Shown: positions 11,478-27,998, counted from the stretch's first letter. The stretch: DNA of 64,000 nucleotides from Brevundimonas sp. G8 (GCF_902506205.1 NZ_LR732816.1:124001-188000); one strand, 5' to 3'. Program-made: numbers and translations. The notes: a model not told the origin generated them from the letters alone.

Positions 11478-12298
11478 CCGCCCTGCCCCTGCCCCGCCCC
11501 AGACGGCCCGACTGGCGCAAGGCTGGGCTGGCGACCGCCTCGGTCGCCATCAACACAGCCCTGATCGCCTTCCTGTCTTTCACGGCCCCCGGCATCAAGA
11601 GACCCACCGTGGTCGCGGAACCGCCGCCGATCTATGTCGAGATCACCCCGCGCCCCCTCCTGCCCGACGAGCAGCCGCGCATCCCGGTCCAGACGCCCCC
11701 CGCCAGCGACGCCACGACGACGCCTCGCAACGCCCGCGAAATCGTCTCCGCCCCCTCTGCACGACAGGAGACGCCCCAGGACGTCCGCCCCGCCCCGCTT
11801 CGACCACGGATCGCCGCGCCGTCACCCCAGGGCGTCCCCGCCCCGCCCGACGCCTGGACGGTCAATCCGAACGACCGTTCGAACGCCATGGCCCGCACCC
11901 TGCGTCAGGGCCTGATAGGCTGCTCCACGCCGCAACAACTCAGCGCTGCCGAGCGCGCAAACTGTCGCGAAGACGCCATGCGGCGCGGCTTGAACGCCGC
12001 CCCGATTACGGGCACCGGAAATCCCGAACGCGACGCCGCCTTCGCCCGTGAGGGTGCGCGCCGTCTGGCGGAATGGGAGCAACGCCGCCGCCCGTTGTCC
12101 GGCGGCGTGGGCGTGGTCGGCCCGGCGGACTGCGTCGGCTCGAACTTCGGCACCGGCTGCGCAGGCGCTCAACTGCCTGACGTTCCCGGCGTGGACATGC
12201 GCCAAGGTGCGGAAACGACGATCAATCGAGGCGAACGTCGGCGTCAGGGCTTCTCGGCCAATATCGGGGGACTGCGTGTAGGCGGCGAGGAAGACTGA
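11474..12298 (+). CDS. membrane-anchored four-cysteine protein, paralogue B
   Basis: A 274-residue paralogue of the preceding gene, overlapping it by four bases and so translationally coupled. It shares DWRKAGLAT before a single membrane segment (about 13-36), a Pro-rich linker (45-125) and a C-terminal domain with cysteines 150, 164, 220 and 229. The spacing C-x13-C and C-x8-C is identical to the partner, as is the core GTGNPERDAAFAREGARRLA followed by WE. Between the first two cysteines both have LS-x3-R-x2-C (LSAAERANC here, LSLEARRHC in the partner). It also carries a Gly-rich tail ending NIGGLRVGGEED. The arrangement points to tandem duplication and possible hetero-oligomers. Function is unknown; a TonB-like or envelope structural role is only a guess. 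Confidence 0.75.
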   Translation: MTALPLPRPRRPDWRKAGLATASVAINTALIAFLSFTAPGIKRPTVVAEPPPIYVEITPRPLLPDEQPRIPVQTPPASDATTTPRNAREIVSAPSARQETPQDVRPAPLRPRIAAPSPQGVPAPPDAWTVNPNDRSNAMARTLRQGLIGCSTPQQLSAAERANCREDAMRRGLNAAPITGTGNPERDAAFAREGARRLAEWEQRRRPLSGGVGVVGPADCVGSNFGTGCAGAQLPDVPGVDMRQGAETTINRGERRRQGFSANIGGLRVGGEED

Positions 12299-12367
12299 AC
12301 GAAAACGGTGACGCCACAACAGCCACCGGTCGGGCGCGCCGCTGGAGCGCTGGAAAGGACTTAGCCG

Positions 12368-12505
12368 TCAGTGGTCCTGACAGTGGATGTCGTGCATGAC
12401 CTCGCCCAGGTGCATGGCGGCGGTGGCAAGGCTGAAGTAGCCCACGCCGCACCAGAGGACCACGTTCATCGTAATCACAACGACCGACGTCCGTTTCTTG
12501 GGCAT
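12368..12505 (-). CDS. 45-residue single-span membrane peptide
   Basis: A small gene of 45 codons with an AGGAG ribosome site seven bases before its ATG. The product begins MPKKRTSV, continues into a hydrophobic span (about 8-30, VVVITMNVVLWCGVGYFSLA), and ends in a His/Met/Asp-rich tail with MHDIHCQDH. Positive residues before the span and the polar tail after it suggest N-in topology with the tail in the periplasm; two cysteines and three histidines are present, so metal or haem contact is conceivable but unproven. It lies just past the rpoC terminator on the same strand, so it needs its own promoter in 12506-12570. I do not recognise the family. Confidence 0.65.
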   Translation of the reverse strand: MPKKRTSVVVITMNVVLWCGVGYFSLATAAMHLGEVMHDIHCQDH

Positions 12506-12573
12506 GGCGCTCACTCCTCTCCACAATCTGAGAAGAATGTCCCTCACAATCTCGGGGCGGTCAACCGCCCATG

Positions 12574-12604
12574 AAAAAGGGCGGCGCCGTCGCCGGCGCC
12601 GCCC
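12574..12604 (-). terminator. intrinsic terminator after rpoC
   Basis: A perfect 10-bp stem (GGGCGGCGCC / GGCGCCGCCC) with a six-base loop is followed on the minus strand by TTTTT. It lies 30 bases past the rpoC stop codon and closes the rpoBC unit. Confidence 0.88.
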
Positions 12605-12634
12605 TCTTCATGTCTTCGCTTCCGAAACGGAAGA

Positions 12635-16831
<4,197 letters not shown>

Positions 16832-16895
16832 CTTGATTCCTTCTGCGGGGTAGACCCGCGAAAATTATTTAGAACGGAGAGAAGCGGAGGGATCG

Positions 16896-16921
16896 CCCTC
16901 CCCCGCCTTGGCGGGAGAGGG
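16896..16921. repeat. short inverted repeat in the rpoB-rpoC gap
   Basis: CCCTCCCCCGCC-TT-GGCGGGAGAGGG forms an imperfect hairpin with a six-pair perfect core (CCCGCC/GGCGGG). It resembles the CTCCCC/GGGGAG elements found elsewhere in the window and may be a degenerate copy. No T-tract follows, so read-through into rpoC is expected. Confidence 0.5.
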
Positions 16922-16934
16922 TTCGTGATCCGGC

Positions 16935-21050
<4,116 letters not shown>

Positions 21051-21393
21051 TCAGTGTTTCCCATGACGCGCGATCCGGGAAAACCGCGCGTGAAATGCAG
21101 CAGCCACGGCGCGCGTCTCCGCGTCCGCAGCCAGGGGTTCGGCATCCACCCTCGGCCCGCTGCCGGGCCAGGATGCCTGAAATGTACCGGCTCCCTGGGG
21201 AAGGAGCCGCGCCTTCGCACGGTCGGAGGGCGACGGACCGGGCCTCGGCGCTTGCGCGCAGACTCATATGGAGTGTTGCGGGAACGTGCACATATACGCG
21301 CATTCGCGACGAAATAAAGGCCCTGCGGAACCTTTTCGTTCTAGCTTCCCAATCCCGTTGCCGCCGGGTCTTAAGGCCTGATAGCGTCGTCAT
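21051..21393. promoter_or_regulatory. divergent rpoB / FKBP intergenic region
   Basis: This 343-base gap holds no convincing gene. On the minus strand GCTAGAAC (21345-21338) exactly fits the Caulobacter housekeeping -10 pattern GCTANAWC, with GGCAACG about ten bases upstream as a weak -35. It would give rpoB an untranslated leader near 280 bases. The leader also contains a GGCTCC/GGAGCC stem (about 21189-21207). Confidence 0.42.
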
Positions 21394-21948
21394 ATGACAC
21401 GCATCGCCCTGCCCCTGCTCGCCCTTCTTACATTGTCCGCCTGCGCCACACGCGGCGAACCCGTCACCTACGCCGAGACCGCCTCGGCCGCCGCCCATGC
21501 GGCCGCCGCCGTCGCCGGCCAGGGCGGCCAGACCCCGCAACAGGCGTGGGACGCCGGCAACACCGCCTATCTGGCCTGGAACGGCGCCCGTCGCGGCTGG
21601 ACGACCACCGAAAGCGGCCTGCAATACCGCCGCGTCGGCAAGGCTCATCCCAACGGCGCCCAGCCCTCCGGGTCCGACACGGTCAAGGTCCACTATCGCG
21701 GCACCTTCATCGACGGGCGCGAGTTCGACAGCTCCTATTCCCGCAACGAACCGGCCGAGTTCCCCCTGAACCGCGTCATCAAGGGCTGGACCGAGGGCGT
21801 CGCCCTGATGCGCGTCGGCGAGATCTATGAGTTCGTCATCCCCGCCTCGCTCGGCTACGGCTCGCGCTGGGTCGGCGGCGACGAGCTTCCGCCCAACTCG
21901 ACCCTGCGCTTCTCGGTCGAACTGCTTGAGGTCAAACCGGCGGGCTGA
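21394..21948 (+). CDS. FKBP-type peptidyl-prolyl isomerase lipoprotein
   Basis: A 184-residue lipoprotein: the signal ends in LTLSAC, so the mature protein is lipidated at Cys16. After an Ala-rich segment comes a complete FKBP domain (about 75-182) with [19 protein letters not shown], the active-site loop [20 protein letters not shown] and [10 protein letters not shown]. FKBPs catalyse cis/trans isomerisation of prolyl bonds; an envelope-anchored one is expected to help fold outer-membrane or periplasmic proteins, like FkpA. It lacks the N-terminal dimerisation helices of FkpA. It is divergent from rpoB and precedes a secreted hydrolase gene by 53 bases. The ribosome site is weak, but the signal peptide fixes the start. 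Confidence 0.9.
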   Translation: MTRIALPLLALLTLSACATRGEPVTYAETASAAAHAAAAVAGQGGQTPQQAWDAGNTAYLAWNGARRGWTTTESGLQYRRVGKAHPNGAQPSGSDTVKVHYRGTFIDGREFDSSYSRNEPAEFPLNRVIKGWTEGVALMRVGEIYEFVIPASLGYGSRWVGGDELPPNSTLRFSVELLEVKPAG

Positions 21949-22001
21949 CCGGACAACGGGTCGCGGGGCGGAACGGCGACGGGACTTGGAGGGTTCGCCC
22001 C

Positions 22002-23021
22002 GTGATGATCCGCACCCTCCTCTCCGCCTCGCTCGCCGCGCTCCTCGCCGTCGCCGCCCCGGCATCGGCCCAGGAAAGTCGGCCTGACCGCCCCACCTAC
22101 GGTCCTCGGCTGGAGCGGTACGACTACCCCTTCCCGGTCCGAACCTACGGCTTCACCTCCCAGCGCCAGCCGCTGGAGATGACCTATATGGACGTGGCCC
22201 CGACCGGCTCGGCCAACGGCCGTACGGCGGTCTTGCTGCATGGCAAGAACTTCTGCGCCGCCACCTGGGCCCCGACCATCCGCGTCCTGGCCGACGCCGG
22301 TTTCCGCGTCGTCGCCATCGATCAGATCGGCTTCTGCAAAGCCTCCAAACCCGACGCTTACCAGTTCAGCCTGCCGCAACTGGCGACCAACACCAGGGGC
22401 CTGCTCGACAGCCTGAACATCGACCGCGCCGTGGTGATCGGCCATTCGATGGGCGGCATGCTGGCCAGCCGGTTCGCCATCATGCACCCCGACGCCGTCG
22501 AACATCTGGTCCTGGTCAATCCCATCGGTCTTGAGGACTGGCAGGCCGAGGGCGTCCCCTACGCCTCGCTGGACGCCGCCTACGCCAATGAGCGCCGCAC
22601 CAACTTCGACAGCATCAAGGCCTATCAGCAGAAGGTCTATTACGACGGCCAGTGGCGGCCCGAATACGACGAGCCCGTCGCCATGCTCGCGGGCATGTAC
22701 ACCGGCCCCGGCGGCGACGCCGTCGCCTGGAACCAGGCCCAGACCTCGGACATGATCTTCACCCAGCCCATCGCGCACGAGTTCGCCCGCATCGCCGCCC
22801 CGACCACATTGATCATCGGCGGCACCGACCGCACCGCCCCCGGCGCCAACCGCGCCTCGACCGAGGTTCAGGCCCGCCTCGGCCAGTATCCCGCCCTTGG
22901 CCGCCGCACCGCCGAGGCCATTCCCGACGCGACCCTGATTGAGTTTTCAGACCTGGGCCACGCCCCCCAGACCCAGGATCCCGACCGCTTCCACGAAGCC
23001 CTGCTGAAGGCCCTGAACTGA
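22002..23021 (+). CDS. secreted alpha/beta hydrolase
   Basis: A 339-residue exported hydrolase with a cleavable signal (MMIRTLLSASLAALLAVAAP, then ASAQ). The fold is clear: oxyanion-loop LLHGKNFCAATW, nucleophile elbow GHSMGG (Ser149), and a late catalytic His in FSDLGHAPQTQD. The lid region carries KAYQQKVYYDGQWRPEYD. It resembles epoxide-hydrolase/proline-iminopeptidase-like enzymes of unknown substrate. The frame starts at a GTG placed nine bases after GGAGG; an ATG one codon later is possible. It follows the FKBP gene on the same strand and may be co-transcribed. Confidence 0.85.
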   Translation: MMIRTLLSASLAALLAVAAPASAQESRPDRPTYGPRLERYDYPFPVRTYGFTSQRQPLEMTYMDVAPTGSANGRTAVLLHGKNFCAATWAPTIRVLADAGFRVVAIDQIGFCKASKPDAYQFSLPQLATNTRGLLDSLNIDRAVVIGHSMGGMLASRFAIMHPDAVEHLVLVNPIGLEDWQAEGVPYASLDAAYANERRTNFDSIKAYQQKVYYDGQWRPEYDEPVAMLAGMYTGPGGDAVAWNQAQTSDMIFTQPIAHEFARIAAPTTLIIGGTDRTAPGANRASTEVQARLGQYPALGRRTAEAIPDATLIEFSDLGHAPQTQDPDRFHEALLKALN

Positions 23022-23140
23022 CCCACTATGCGGGCTGGAAGGGGCTTTTCATCCTAATGCCGAACACAAACCCCGGGCCTTTCAGCAGCTTGGAACTTTG
23101 AACCGACTTTCTTCCGGCCATAGGTAGCGCCGCCCGCATC

Positions 23141-23635
23141 ATGGGTGCCATGACCGATGACAACTCCGATACTCAACCGAACTCCCCCGACTGGACCCGT
23201 CGCTCCGCCGCGACCTGGGCCGCCGCCCGCAAGGACTATCTCGCCGGCGGTTTCGCCGTCGAGGTGTGCGAGCGTCATGGCCTCAGCCTCTCGACCTTCC
23301 GCTGGCGCGCCCGCACCGAGGGTTGGCGCCGATCGGATCAGCCGCATGGCGCCGTGTTCGAGCCGCTCGACACTTACGAACTGGCCTTCATCGACCAACG
23401 CCTGCCCTGCAACGCCGCCGACATGGCGCGACTGGCCTGGGCCAATGCCTCCAAGGCGATGATCGACGGAAAGCTGATCGAGGCGCGGGGCTGGTCCCGC
23501 CTTCACCAGGATCTCGCCGCCGTCGCCAAGACCGACGATCACGCCGTGCGCTACTATCGCGGCATGGCGAACGACCCGAAACGGCAGCACAATCTACCCA
23601 CCACCCCGCCGCTGCGCCCGATGGAGGAAGACTGA
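23141..23635 (+). CDS. helix-turn-helix protein, terminase-small-subunit-like N-terminus
   Basis: A 164-residue soluble protein. Residues 26-64 (ARKDYLAGGFAVEVCERHGL, then SLSTFRWRARTEGWRRSD) form a predicted helix-turn-helix of the kind found in phage terminase small subunits and some transposase N-termini, so DNA binding is likely. The C-terminal half (about 80-150) is helical, with an ARLAWANASKAMIDGKLIEA stretch, perhaps for oligomerisation. No phage genes surround it, and it has no signal peptide or metal motif. An alternative start three codons later (23150) is equally possible because neither has a good ribosome site. A cluster of TTGCA repeats lies just downstream. I infer a host regulatory role but do not recognise a named family. 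Confidence 0.68.
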   Translation: MGAMTDDNSDTQPNSPDWTRRSAATWAAARKDYLAGGFAVEVCERHGLSLSTFRWRARTEGWRRSDQPHGAVFEPLDTYELAFIDQRLPCNAADMARLAWANASKAMIDGKLIEARGWSRLHQDLAAVAKTDDHAVRYYRGMANDPKRQHNLPTTPPLRPMEED

Positions 23636-23641
23636 TCGAAT

Positions 23642-23686
23642 TTGCACTTTCTTGCATTTTGCACGCGTTTTCGGGGTGCAGTGCAA
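23642..23686. promoter_or_regulatory. cluster of TTGCA repeats before the first M61 gene
   Basis: TTGCA occurs at 23642, 23652 and 23659 as direct repeats and again inverted (TGCAA) at 23682, with GTGCA at 23676. The first two are exactly one helical turn apart. The stretch is AT-rich for this genome and lies between the HTH gene and the M61 start, so it may be an operator or promoter. Confidence 0.35.
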
Positions 23687-23771
23687 TTTGGGATCGGCGC
23701 TGAAGCTTGACGCCCCGCCCCCTGCGGCGGACTGTCGCGGCTACCCGCATGTCGCCTCCCAAGAGTTCTCG

Positions 23772-25739
23772 ATGATCCGTCCCTGCCTGCGCGCCGCTCC
23801 CTTTGGTCTTGGCCTCGCCTTCCTGCTCATCTCGACCGCCCCCGCCGCCCTGGCGCAGCAGGCCTCCACCTATCCGCCCGCCCTGCGTTCAGCCCTGCCA
23901 CCGATCCCCGACGCCCAGGACATCGCCTATCCCGGCGTCATCACGCTCGACATCGACGCCACCAACCTGGCCCAGCACATCTTCGCCGTGACCGAGACCA
24001 TCCCCGTCGCCAACGCCGGCCCGATGACCCTGTTCTTCCCTGAATGGCTGCCCGGCAACCACGGCCCCGTCGGCCCCATCGCCCAGTTGGCGGGCATCGA
24101 GATCACCACCAACGGCCAGCGCGTCGAGTGGGTGCGCGACCCCCTGCATCCCTTCGCCTATCACGTCGTCGTCCCGGCCGGCGCGACCGCGCTGAACATC
24201 ACCATGCAGCACCTGTCGCCGACGACCGGCGCCCAGGGCCGCATCACCATGACGCCCGAGATGCTGAACATTCAGTGGGAGAAGATGCTGCTCTATCCCG
24301 CCGGCCACTGGTCGCGGAACATCACGGTTCAGCCCACGGTCAAGTTCCCGACCGGCTGGCAGTTCGGCACGGCGCTGGAGCCCGAAACCAAGACCGGCGA
24401 CGTCCAGACCTTCAAGCCCGTCAATCTGGAAGTCCTGATCGACAGCCCGGTCTTCGCCGGCGTCCACTATCGCCAGATCGACCTGAACCCCGGCGGCCGT
24501 TCGCCCGTCCGCGCCAACTTCGTCGCCGACAAGGCCGACAGCCTGAACGCCACCGACGACCAGATCCAGATCCTGCGCAACCTGGTCGACCAGATGGACC
24601 GCCTGTATGGCGCGCGCCACTTCGACCATTACGACTTCCTGATCGCCATGACCGACAAGCTGGGCGGCATCGGGCTGGAACATCACCGCAGTTCGGAGAA
24701 CTCCGTCGATCCCGCCTTCTTCACCGGCTGGGATACGCATCTGGGCGACCGCGACCTGCTCAGCCACGAGATGAACCACTCGTGGGACGGCAAATGGCGC
24801 CGCCCCGCCGACCAGTATGTGCCCAACTTCAACTCGCCCCTGCAGAACAGCCTGCTGTGGGTCTATGAGGGCCAGACCCAATACTATGGTCAGGTCATCG
24901 CCGCCCGGTCGGGCCTGCTGACCAAACAGCAGGCGATGGACTCTCTGGCCATGACCGCCGCCACCTATGACACCCGCGTCGGCCGCGAATGGCGCGCGAT
25001 GCAGGACACCACCAACGACCCGATCATCAGCCAGCGCCAGCCCAAGGGCTGGCTGTCGTGGCAGCGTGACGAGGACTACTATTCCGAGGGCCAACTGATC
25101 TGGCTCGACGTCGATACGACGATCCGCGAGAAGACAGGCGGTCGCAAATCGCTCGACGACTTCGCCCGCGCCTTCTACGGCGTCCGCGACGGCGACTACG
25201 CCCCCGCCCCCTATACGTTCGAGGATGTGGTCGCGGCCTTGAACGGCGTCGTCGCCAACGACTGGGCGACCTTCCTGCGCACCCGCCTGGACGCCGACGG
25301 CCCCGACGCCCGCGCCCCGCTGGACGGCCTGGCGCGCGGCGGCTGGCGCCTGGCCTTCACCGACAAGCCCACCGACTACATGAAGACGCTCTATGCCGAG
25401 CTGAAGCGCAACGACTTCACCTATTCCCTGGGCTTCCAGACCGGCGAGGCCAACAAGATCCGCAGCGTCCAGTGGGACAGCCTGGCCTTCAAGTCGGGTC
25501 TCGCCGCAGGCATGGAGATCGTCGCCGTCAACGGCCAGGCCGCCACCCCCGATCGCCTGACCGAAGCCGTCACCGCCGCCAAGGACCCCGCGACGCCCAT
25601 CACCCTGATCGTCAAGGATGACGACCAATACCGCACCGTCGTCTTCGACTACCACGACGGCCTGCGCTACCCCCGCTTGGAACGCATCGAGGGAACCCCC
25701 GACCGCCTCGGCGACATCCTGACGGCGCGCCGGCGCTGA
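23772..25739 (+). CDS. M61 family glycyl-aminopeptidase-like metalloprotease A
   Basis: A 655-residue secreted peptidase. The start is set at the ATG opening a signal peptide (MIRPCLRAAPFGLGLAFLLI... ALAQ); the longer open frame upstream has no signal. Zinc motif HEMNH lies at 332-336, followed by SWDGKWRRP; the upstream GLEHHRSSEN and downstream WVYEGQTQYYG, with the third ligand Glu in YEG, match M61. A C-terminal PDZ-like domain (about 545-640) contains SGLAAGMEIVAVNGQAA. These enzymes release N-terminal Gly/Ala from peptides in the periplasm. The next gene is a full-length paralogue, so this is a tandem duplication, and both end in the same ERIEGTPDRL motif. Confidence 0.92.
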   Translation: MIRPCLRAAPFGLGLAFLLISTAPAALAQQASTYPPALRSALPPIPDAQDIAYPGVITLDIDATNLAQHIFAVTETIPVANAGPMTLFFPEWLPGNHGPVGPIAQLAGIEITTNGQRVEWVRDPLHPFAYHVVVPAGATALNITMQHLSPTTGAQGRITMTPEMLNIQWEKMLLYPAGHWSRNITVQPTVKFPTGWQFGTALEPETKTGDVQTFKPVNLEVLIDSPVFAGVHYRQIDLNPGGRSPVRANFVADKADSLNATDDQIQILRNLVDQMDRLYGARHFDHYDFLIAMTDKLGGIGLEHHRSSENSVDPAFFTGWDTHLGDRDLLSHEMNHSWDGKWRRPADQYVPNFNSPLQNSLLWVYEGQTQYYGQVIAARSGLLTKQQAMDSLAMTAATYDTRVGREWRAMQDTTNDPIISQRQPKGWLSWQRDEDYYSEGQLIWLDVDTTIREKTGGRKSLDDFARAFYGVRDGDYAPAPYTFEDVVAALNGVVANDWATFLRTRLDADGPDARAPLDGLARGGWRLAFTDKPTDYMKTLYAELKRNDFTYSLGFQTGEANKIRSVQWDSLAFKSGLAAGMEIVAVNGQAATPDRLTEAVTAAKDPATPITLIVKDDDQYRTVVFDYHDGLRYPRLERIEGTPDRLGDILTARRR

Positions 25740-25754
25740 GCAGCACACTCACCC

Positions 25755-25785
25755 GTCTCCTCCCCATCTGCGATGGGGAGGAGAC
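25755..25785. repeat. palindromic repeat, GTCTCCTCCCCAT family
   Basis: A perfect inverted repeat with 13-bp arms (GTCTCCTCCCCAT / ATGGGGAGGAGAC) and a CTGCG loop, in the gap between the two M61 genes. Near-identical elements occur at 27953-27987 and 48105-48133. There is no T-tract, so it is a REP-like repeat that could still stabilise mRNA 3' ends. Confidence 0.8.
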
Positions 25786-25856
25786 ACAACGCCACGCTTG
25801 ACGCATCGCATCGCGCCCCCGACGGTGCGGCTTCCCTTGCCGACCCGGATGACCTG

Positions 25857-27911
25857 ATGCCGCGTACCCGCCTGACCGCCGCCTGCCTCGCCGTCCTGAT
25901 GACGACCGCCGCCGCGCCAGCGATGGCCCAGACCTTCCAGTCCACTCCCGTCATCACCGATGCGACACAGGCGCCGCTGGCCCTGCCCCGCGCCCAGCCG
26001 GCCATCCCCGCGCCCCAGGACAAGCCCTATCCCGGCGTCATCCAGTACCGCGCCGACATCACCGATCTGGACCGCCGGATCATCAACGTCAGCCAGACCA
26101 TCCCCGTCGCCGGTCCCGGCCCGCTGACCCTGCTCTATCCCAAGTTCCTGCCCGGCAACCACGCCGCCACCGGCCCGATTCAGCTCATCTCCGGCCTGAC
26201 CGTGACCGCCAATGGTCAGCGGATCGAGTGGCTGCGCGACACCCTCGACCCCTACGCCTTCCACCTCGACATCCCGGCCGGCGTCACCAGCATCGACATC
26301 GCCTTCCAGCAACTGACCCAGCCCGACAGCTCGAACTGGCGCGTGCTGATGACCCCGGCGATGGTCAATCTTCAGTGGGAGAAGGCCATTCTCTATCCGG
26401 CCGGCTATTTCAGCCGCCAGATTCAGGTCGCCCCGAGCGTCGTCCTGCCCGCCGGCTGGAAATATGGCACGGCCCTGAGCACGGCCTCGCAAGACGGCGA
26501 CGTGGCGACCTTTGCGACGACCGACCTCTACACCCTGATCGACAGCCCCATCTTCGCCGGCGCCCACTATCGCCGCGTGGACATCGACCCCAGCGGCGAC
26601 CGCGTCCACCTGAACATCCTGGCCGACGAGGCCAAGGGCCTGGCCGCCACGGACGACCAACTCAAGCTGTTCGAAAACATGGTCCAGCAGGCCGACCGCC
26701 TGTTCGGCGCCCGCCACTTCGACAACTACCAGTTCCTGTTCGCCCTGACCGATCAGATGGGCGGCATCGGCCTGGAGCATCACCGCAGTTCGGAAAACAC
26801 AGGCGCCCCCGACTTCTTCACCAACTGGGCCAAGAGCGCCGGCGACCGGGGCCTATTGCCCCACGAATACACCCACTCCTGGAACGGCAAGTTCATGCGC
26901 CCCGCGGACGAGCTGACCGCCAACCACAACGTCCCGACCCAGAACACCCTGCTGTGGGTCTATGAGGGCCAGACAGAATACTGGGGCGACGTCCTCGCCG
27001 CCCGCTCAGGCCTGCATTCCAGGGACGTGGCGCTGGCCACCCTGGCCACTGTCGCCGCCTTCTATGACGAACAGCCGGGCCGTCAGTGGCGCGCGCTACA
27101 GGACACCAACAACCACAATCTGCTGGGCTACCGCGTGCCGGGCCAGTTCACCTCGTGGATGCGCGGCACCGGCGACTATTACCGCGAGAGCCTGCTGGTC
27201 TGGCTGGACGCCGACACCCTGATCCGCGAGGGCACGAATGGGCGCAAGTCCCTCGATGATTTCGCCCGGGGCTTCTTCGGCCACAACGACGGCGAATGGG
27301 CGCCCCAGGGCTATCGGTTCGAGGATGTGGTCGCCGCCCTGAACGCCGTCTATCCGCACGACTGGGCCGAGTTCCTGCGCAGCCGTCTGGACGCCGTCGG
27401 GCCGGACGCCAAGGCGCCCCTGGCCGGGATCGAACGTGGCGGCTGGCGCCTGACCTACACCGACACGCCGTCGGCGGCGGAAAAGTCGGTCCAGACCGGC
27501 TGGGCCAACGACTTCCAGTATTCGCTGGGCTTCACCCTGACGGCGGAAAAGCTGACCAACATCCGTTGGGGCGGCCCCGCCTTCGAACAGGGCATCGGCG
27601 CCGGCTGGAGCCTGGTCGCCGTCAACGGCAAGACCGGCTCGGCCGAAGTTTTGCGCGACGCCGTCACCGCCGCGAAAGGGACCGACGCCCCCATCGAACT
27701 GCTGCTGAAATCCGGCGACCGTTTCCGCACCGTGGCCTTCGCCTACCACGACGGCCTGCGCTATCCGCGCCTGGAACGGATCGAGGGCACGCCCGACCGC
27801 CTGTCGGACATCCTCGCGCCCAGGCGGCGCCAAACACGCCTCCTCCCCACGCGTGGGGAGGGGGACCGCGTAGCGGTGGAGGGGCTCTTGAAGTCCCACA
27901 GGCGTCTGTGA
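25857..27911 (+). CDS. M61 family glycyl-aminopeptidase-like metalloprotease B
   Basis: A 684-residue paralogue of the previous gene, with its own signal peptide (MPRTRLTAACLAVLMTTAAA, PAMAQ). Zinc motif HEYTH lies at 336-340 followed by SWNGKFMRP; GLEHHRSSEN and WVYEGQTEYWG are conserved, and the PDZ-like domain includes GIGAGWSLVAVNGKTG. The start follows the repeat in the intergenic gap; the open frame upstream runs through that repeat and is ignored. The family core ends at DRLSDILAPRRR, but the frame continues 26 codons (QTRLLPTRGEGDRVAVEGLL and beyond) that are encoded by a palindromic repeat at 27841-27884. The extra tail is therefore probably an accident of repeat insertion at the original stop. 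Confidence 0.92.
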   Translation: MPRTRLTAACLAVLMTTAAAPAMAQTFQSTPVITDATQAPLALPRAQPAIPAPQDKPYPGVIQYRADITDLDRRIINVSQTIPVAGPGPLTLLYPKFLPGNHAATGPIQLISGLTVTANGQRIEWLRDTLDPYAFHLDIPAGVTSIDIAFQQLTQPDSSNWRVLMTPAMVNLQWEKAILYPAGYFSRQIQVAPSVVLPAGWKYGTALSTASQDGDVATFATTDLYTLIDSPIFAGAHYRRVDIDPSGDRVHLNILADEAKGLAATDDQLKLFENMVQQADRLFGARHFDNYQFLFALTDQMGGIGLEHHRSSENTGAPDFFTNWAKSAGDRGLLPHEYTHSWNGKFMRPADELTANHNVPTQNTLLWVYEGQTEYWGDVLAARSGLHSRDVALATLATVAAFYDEQPGRQWRALQDTNNHNLLGYRVPGQFTSWMRGTGDYYRESLLVWLDADTLIREGTNGRKSLDDFARGFFGHNDGEWAPQGYRFEDVVAALNAVYPHDWAEFLRSRLDAVGPDAKAPLAGIERGGWRLTYTDTPSAAEKSVQTGWANDFQYSLGFTLTAEKLTNIRWGGPAFEQGIGAGWSLVAVNGKTGSAEVLRDAVTAAKGTDAPIELLLKSGDRFRTVAFAYHDGLRYPRLERIEGTPDRLSDILAPRRRQTRLLPTRGEGDRVAVEGLLKSHRRL
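27841..27884. repeat. palindromic repeat overlapping the end of the second M61 gene
   Basis: A perfect 20-base palindrome (CCTCCCCACG / CGTGGGGAGG, 27842-27861) is followed by a second small stem (ACCGC GTA GCGGT) and GGAGGGG. The element lies inside the reading frame, where it encodes the C-terminal tail that the paralogue lacks. Confidence 0.75.
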
Positions 27912-27952
27912 CGACCCAAAGAACCCCTCCGTCACGGCGCAAGGGGCGCCGC

Positions 27953-27987
27953 GTCTCCTCCCCATCGCTTCGCGACGGGGAGGAGAC
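27953..27987. repeat. palindromic repeat, GTCTCCTCCCCAT family
   Basis: Arms GTCTCCTCCCC / GGGGAGGAGAC extend through ATCGC...GCGAC with one mismatch around a TTC loop. It lies between the convergent M61 and DJ-1-like genes. No T-tract is present on either side. Confidence 0.78.
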
Positions 27988-27998
27988 GGTCGTCGTCC

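Noticed and set aside
21095-21397. 100-codon open frame in the rpoB upstream gap
   Set aside because: No ribosome site, no recognisable domain, Arg/Pro-rich composition typical of random GC-rich frames.
23141-23635. prophage remnant around the terminase-like HTH gene
   Set aside because: No terminase large subunit, portal, integrase or attachment site is seen; neighbours are ordinary host genes.
25755-27987. CRISPR-like array from the repeated GTCTCCTCCCC palindromes
   Set aside because: Copies are kilobases apart with coding sequence between, not regularly spaced repeats with unique spacers.
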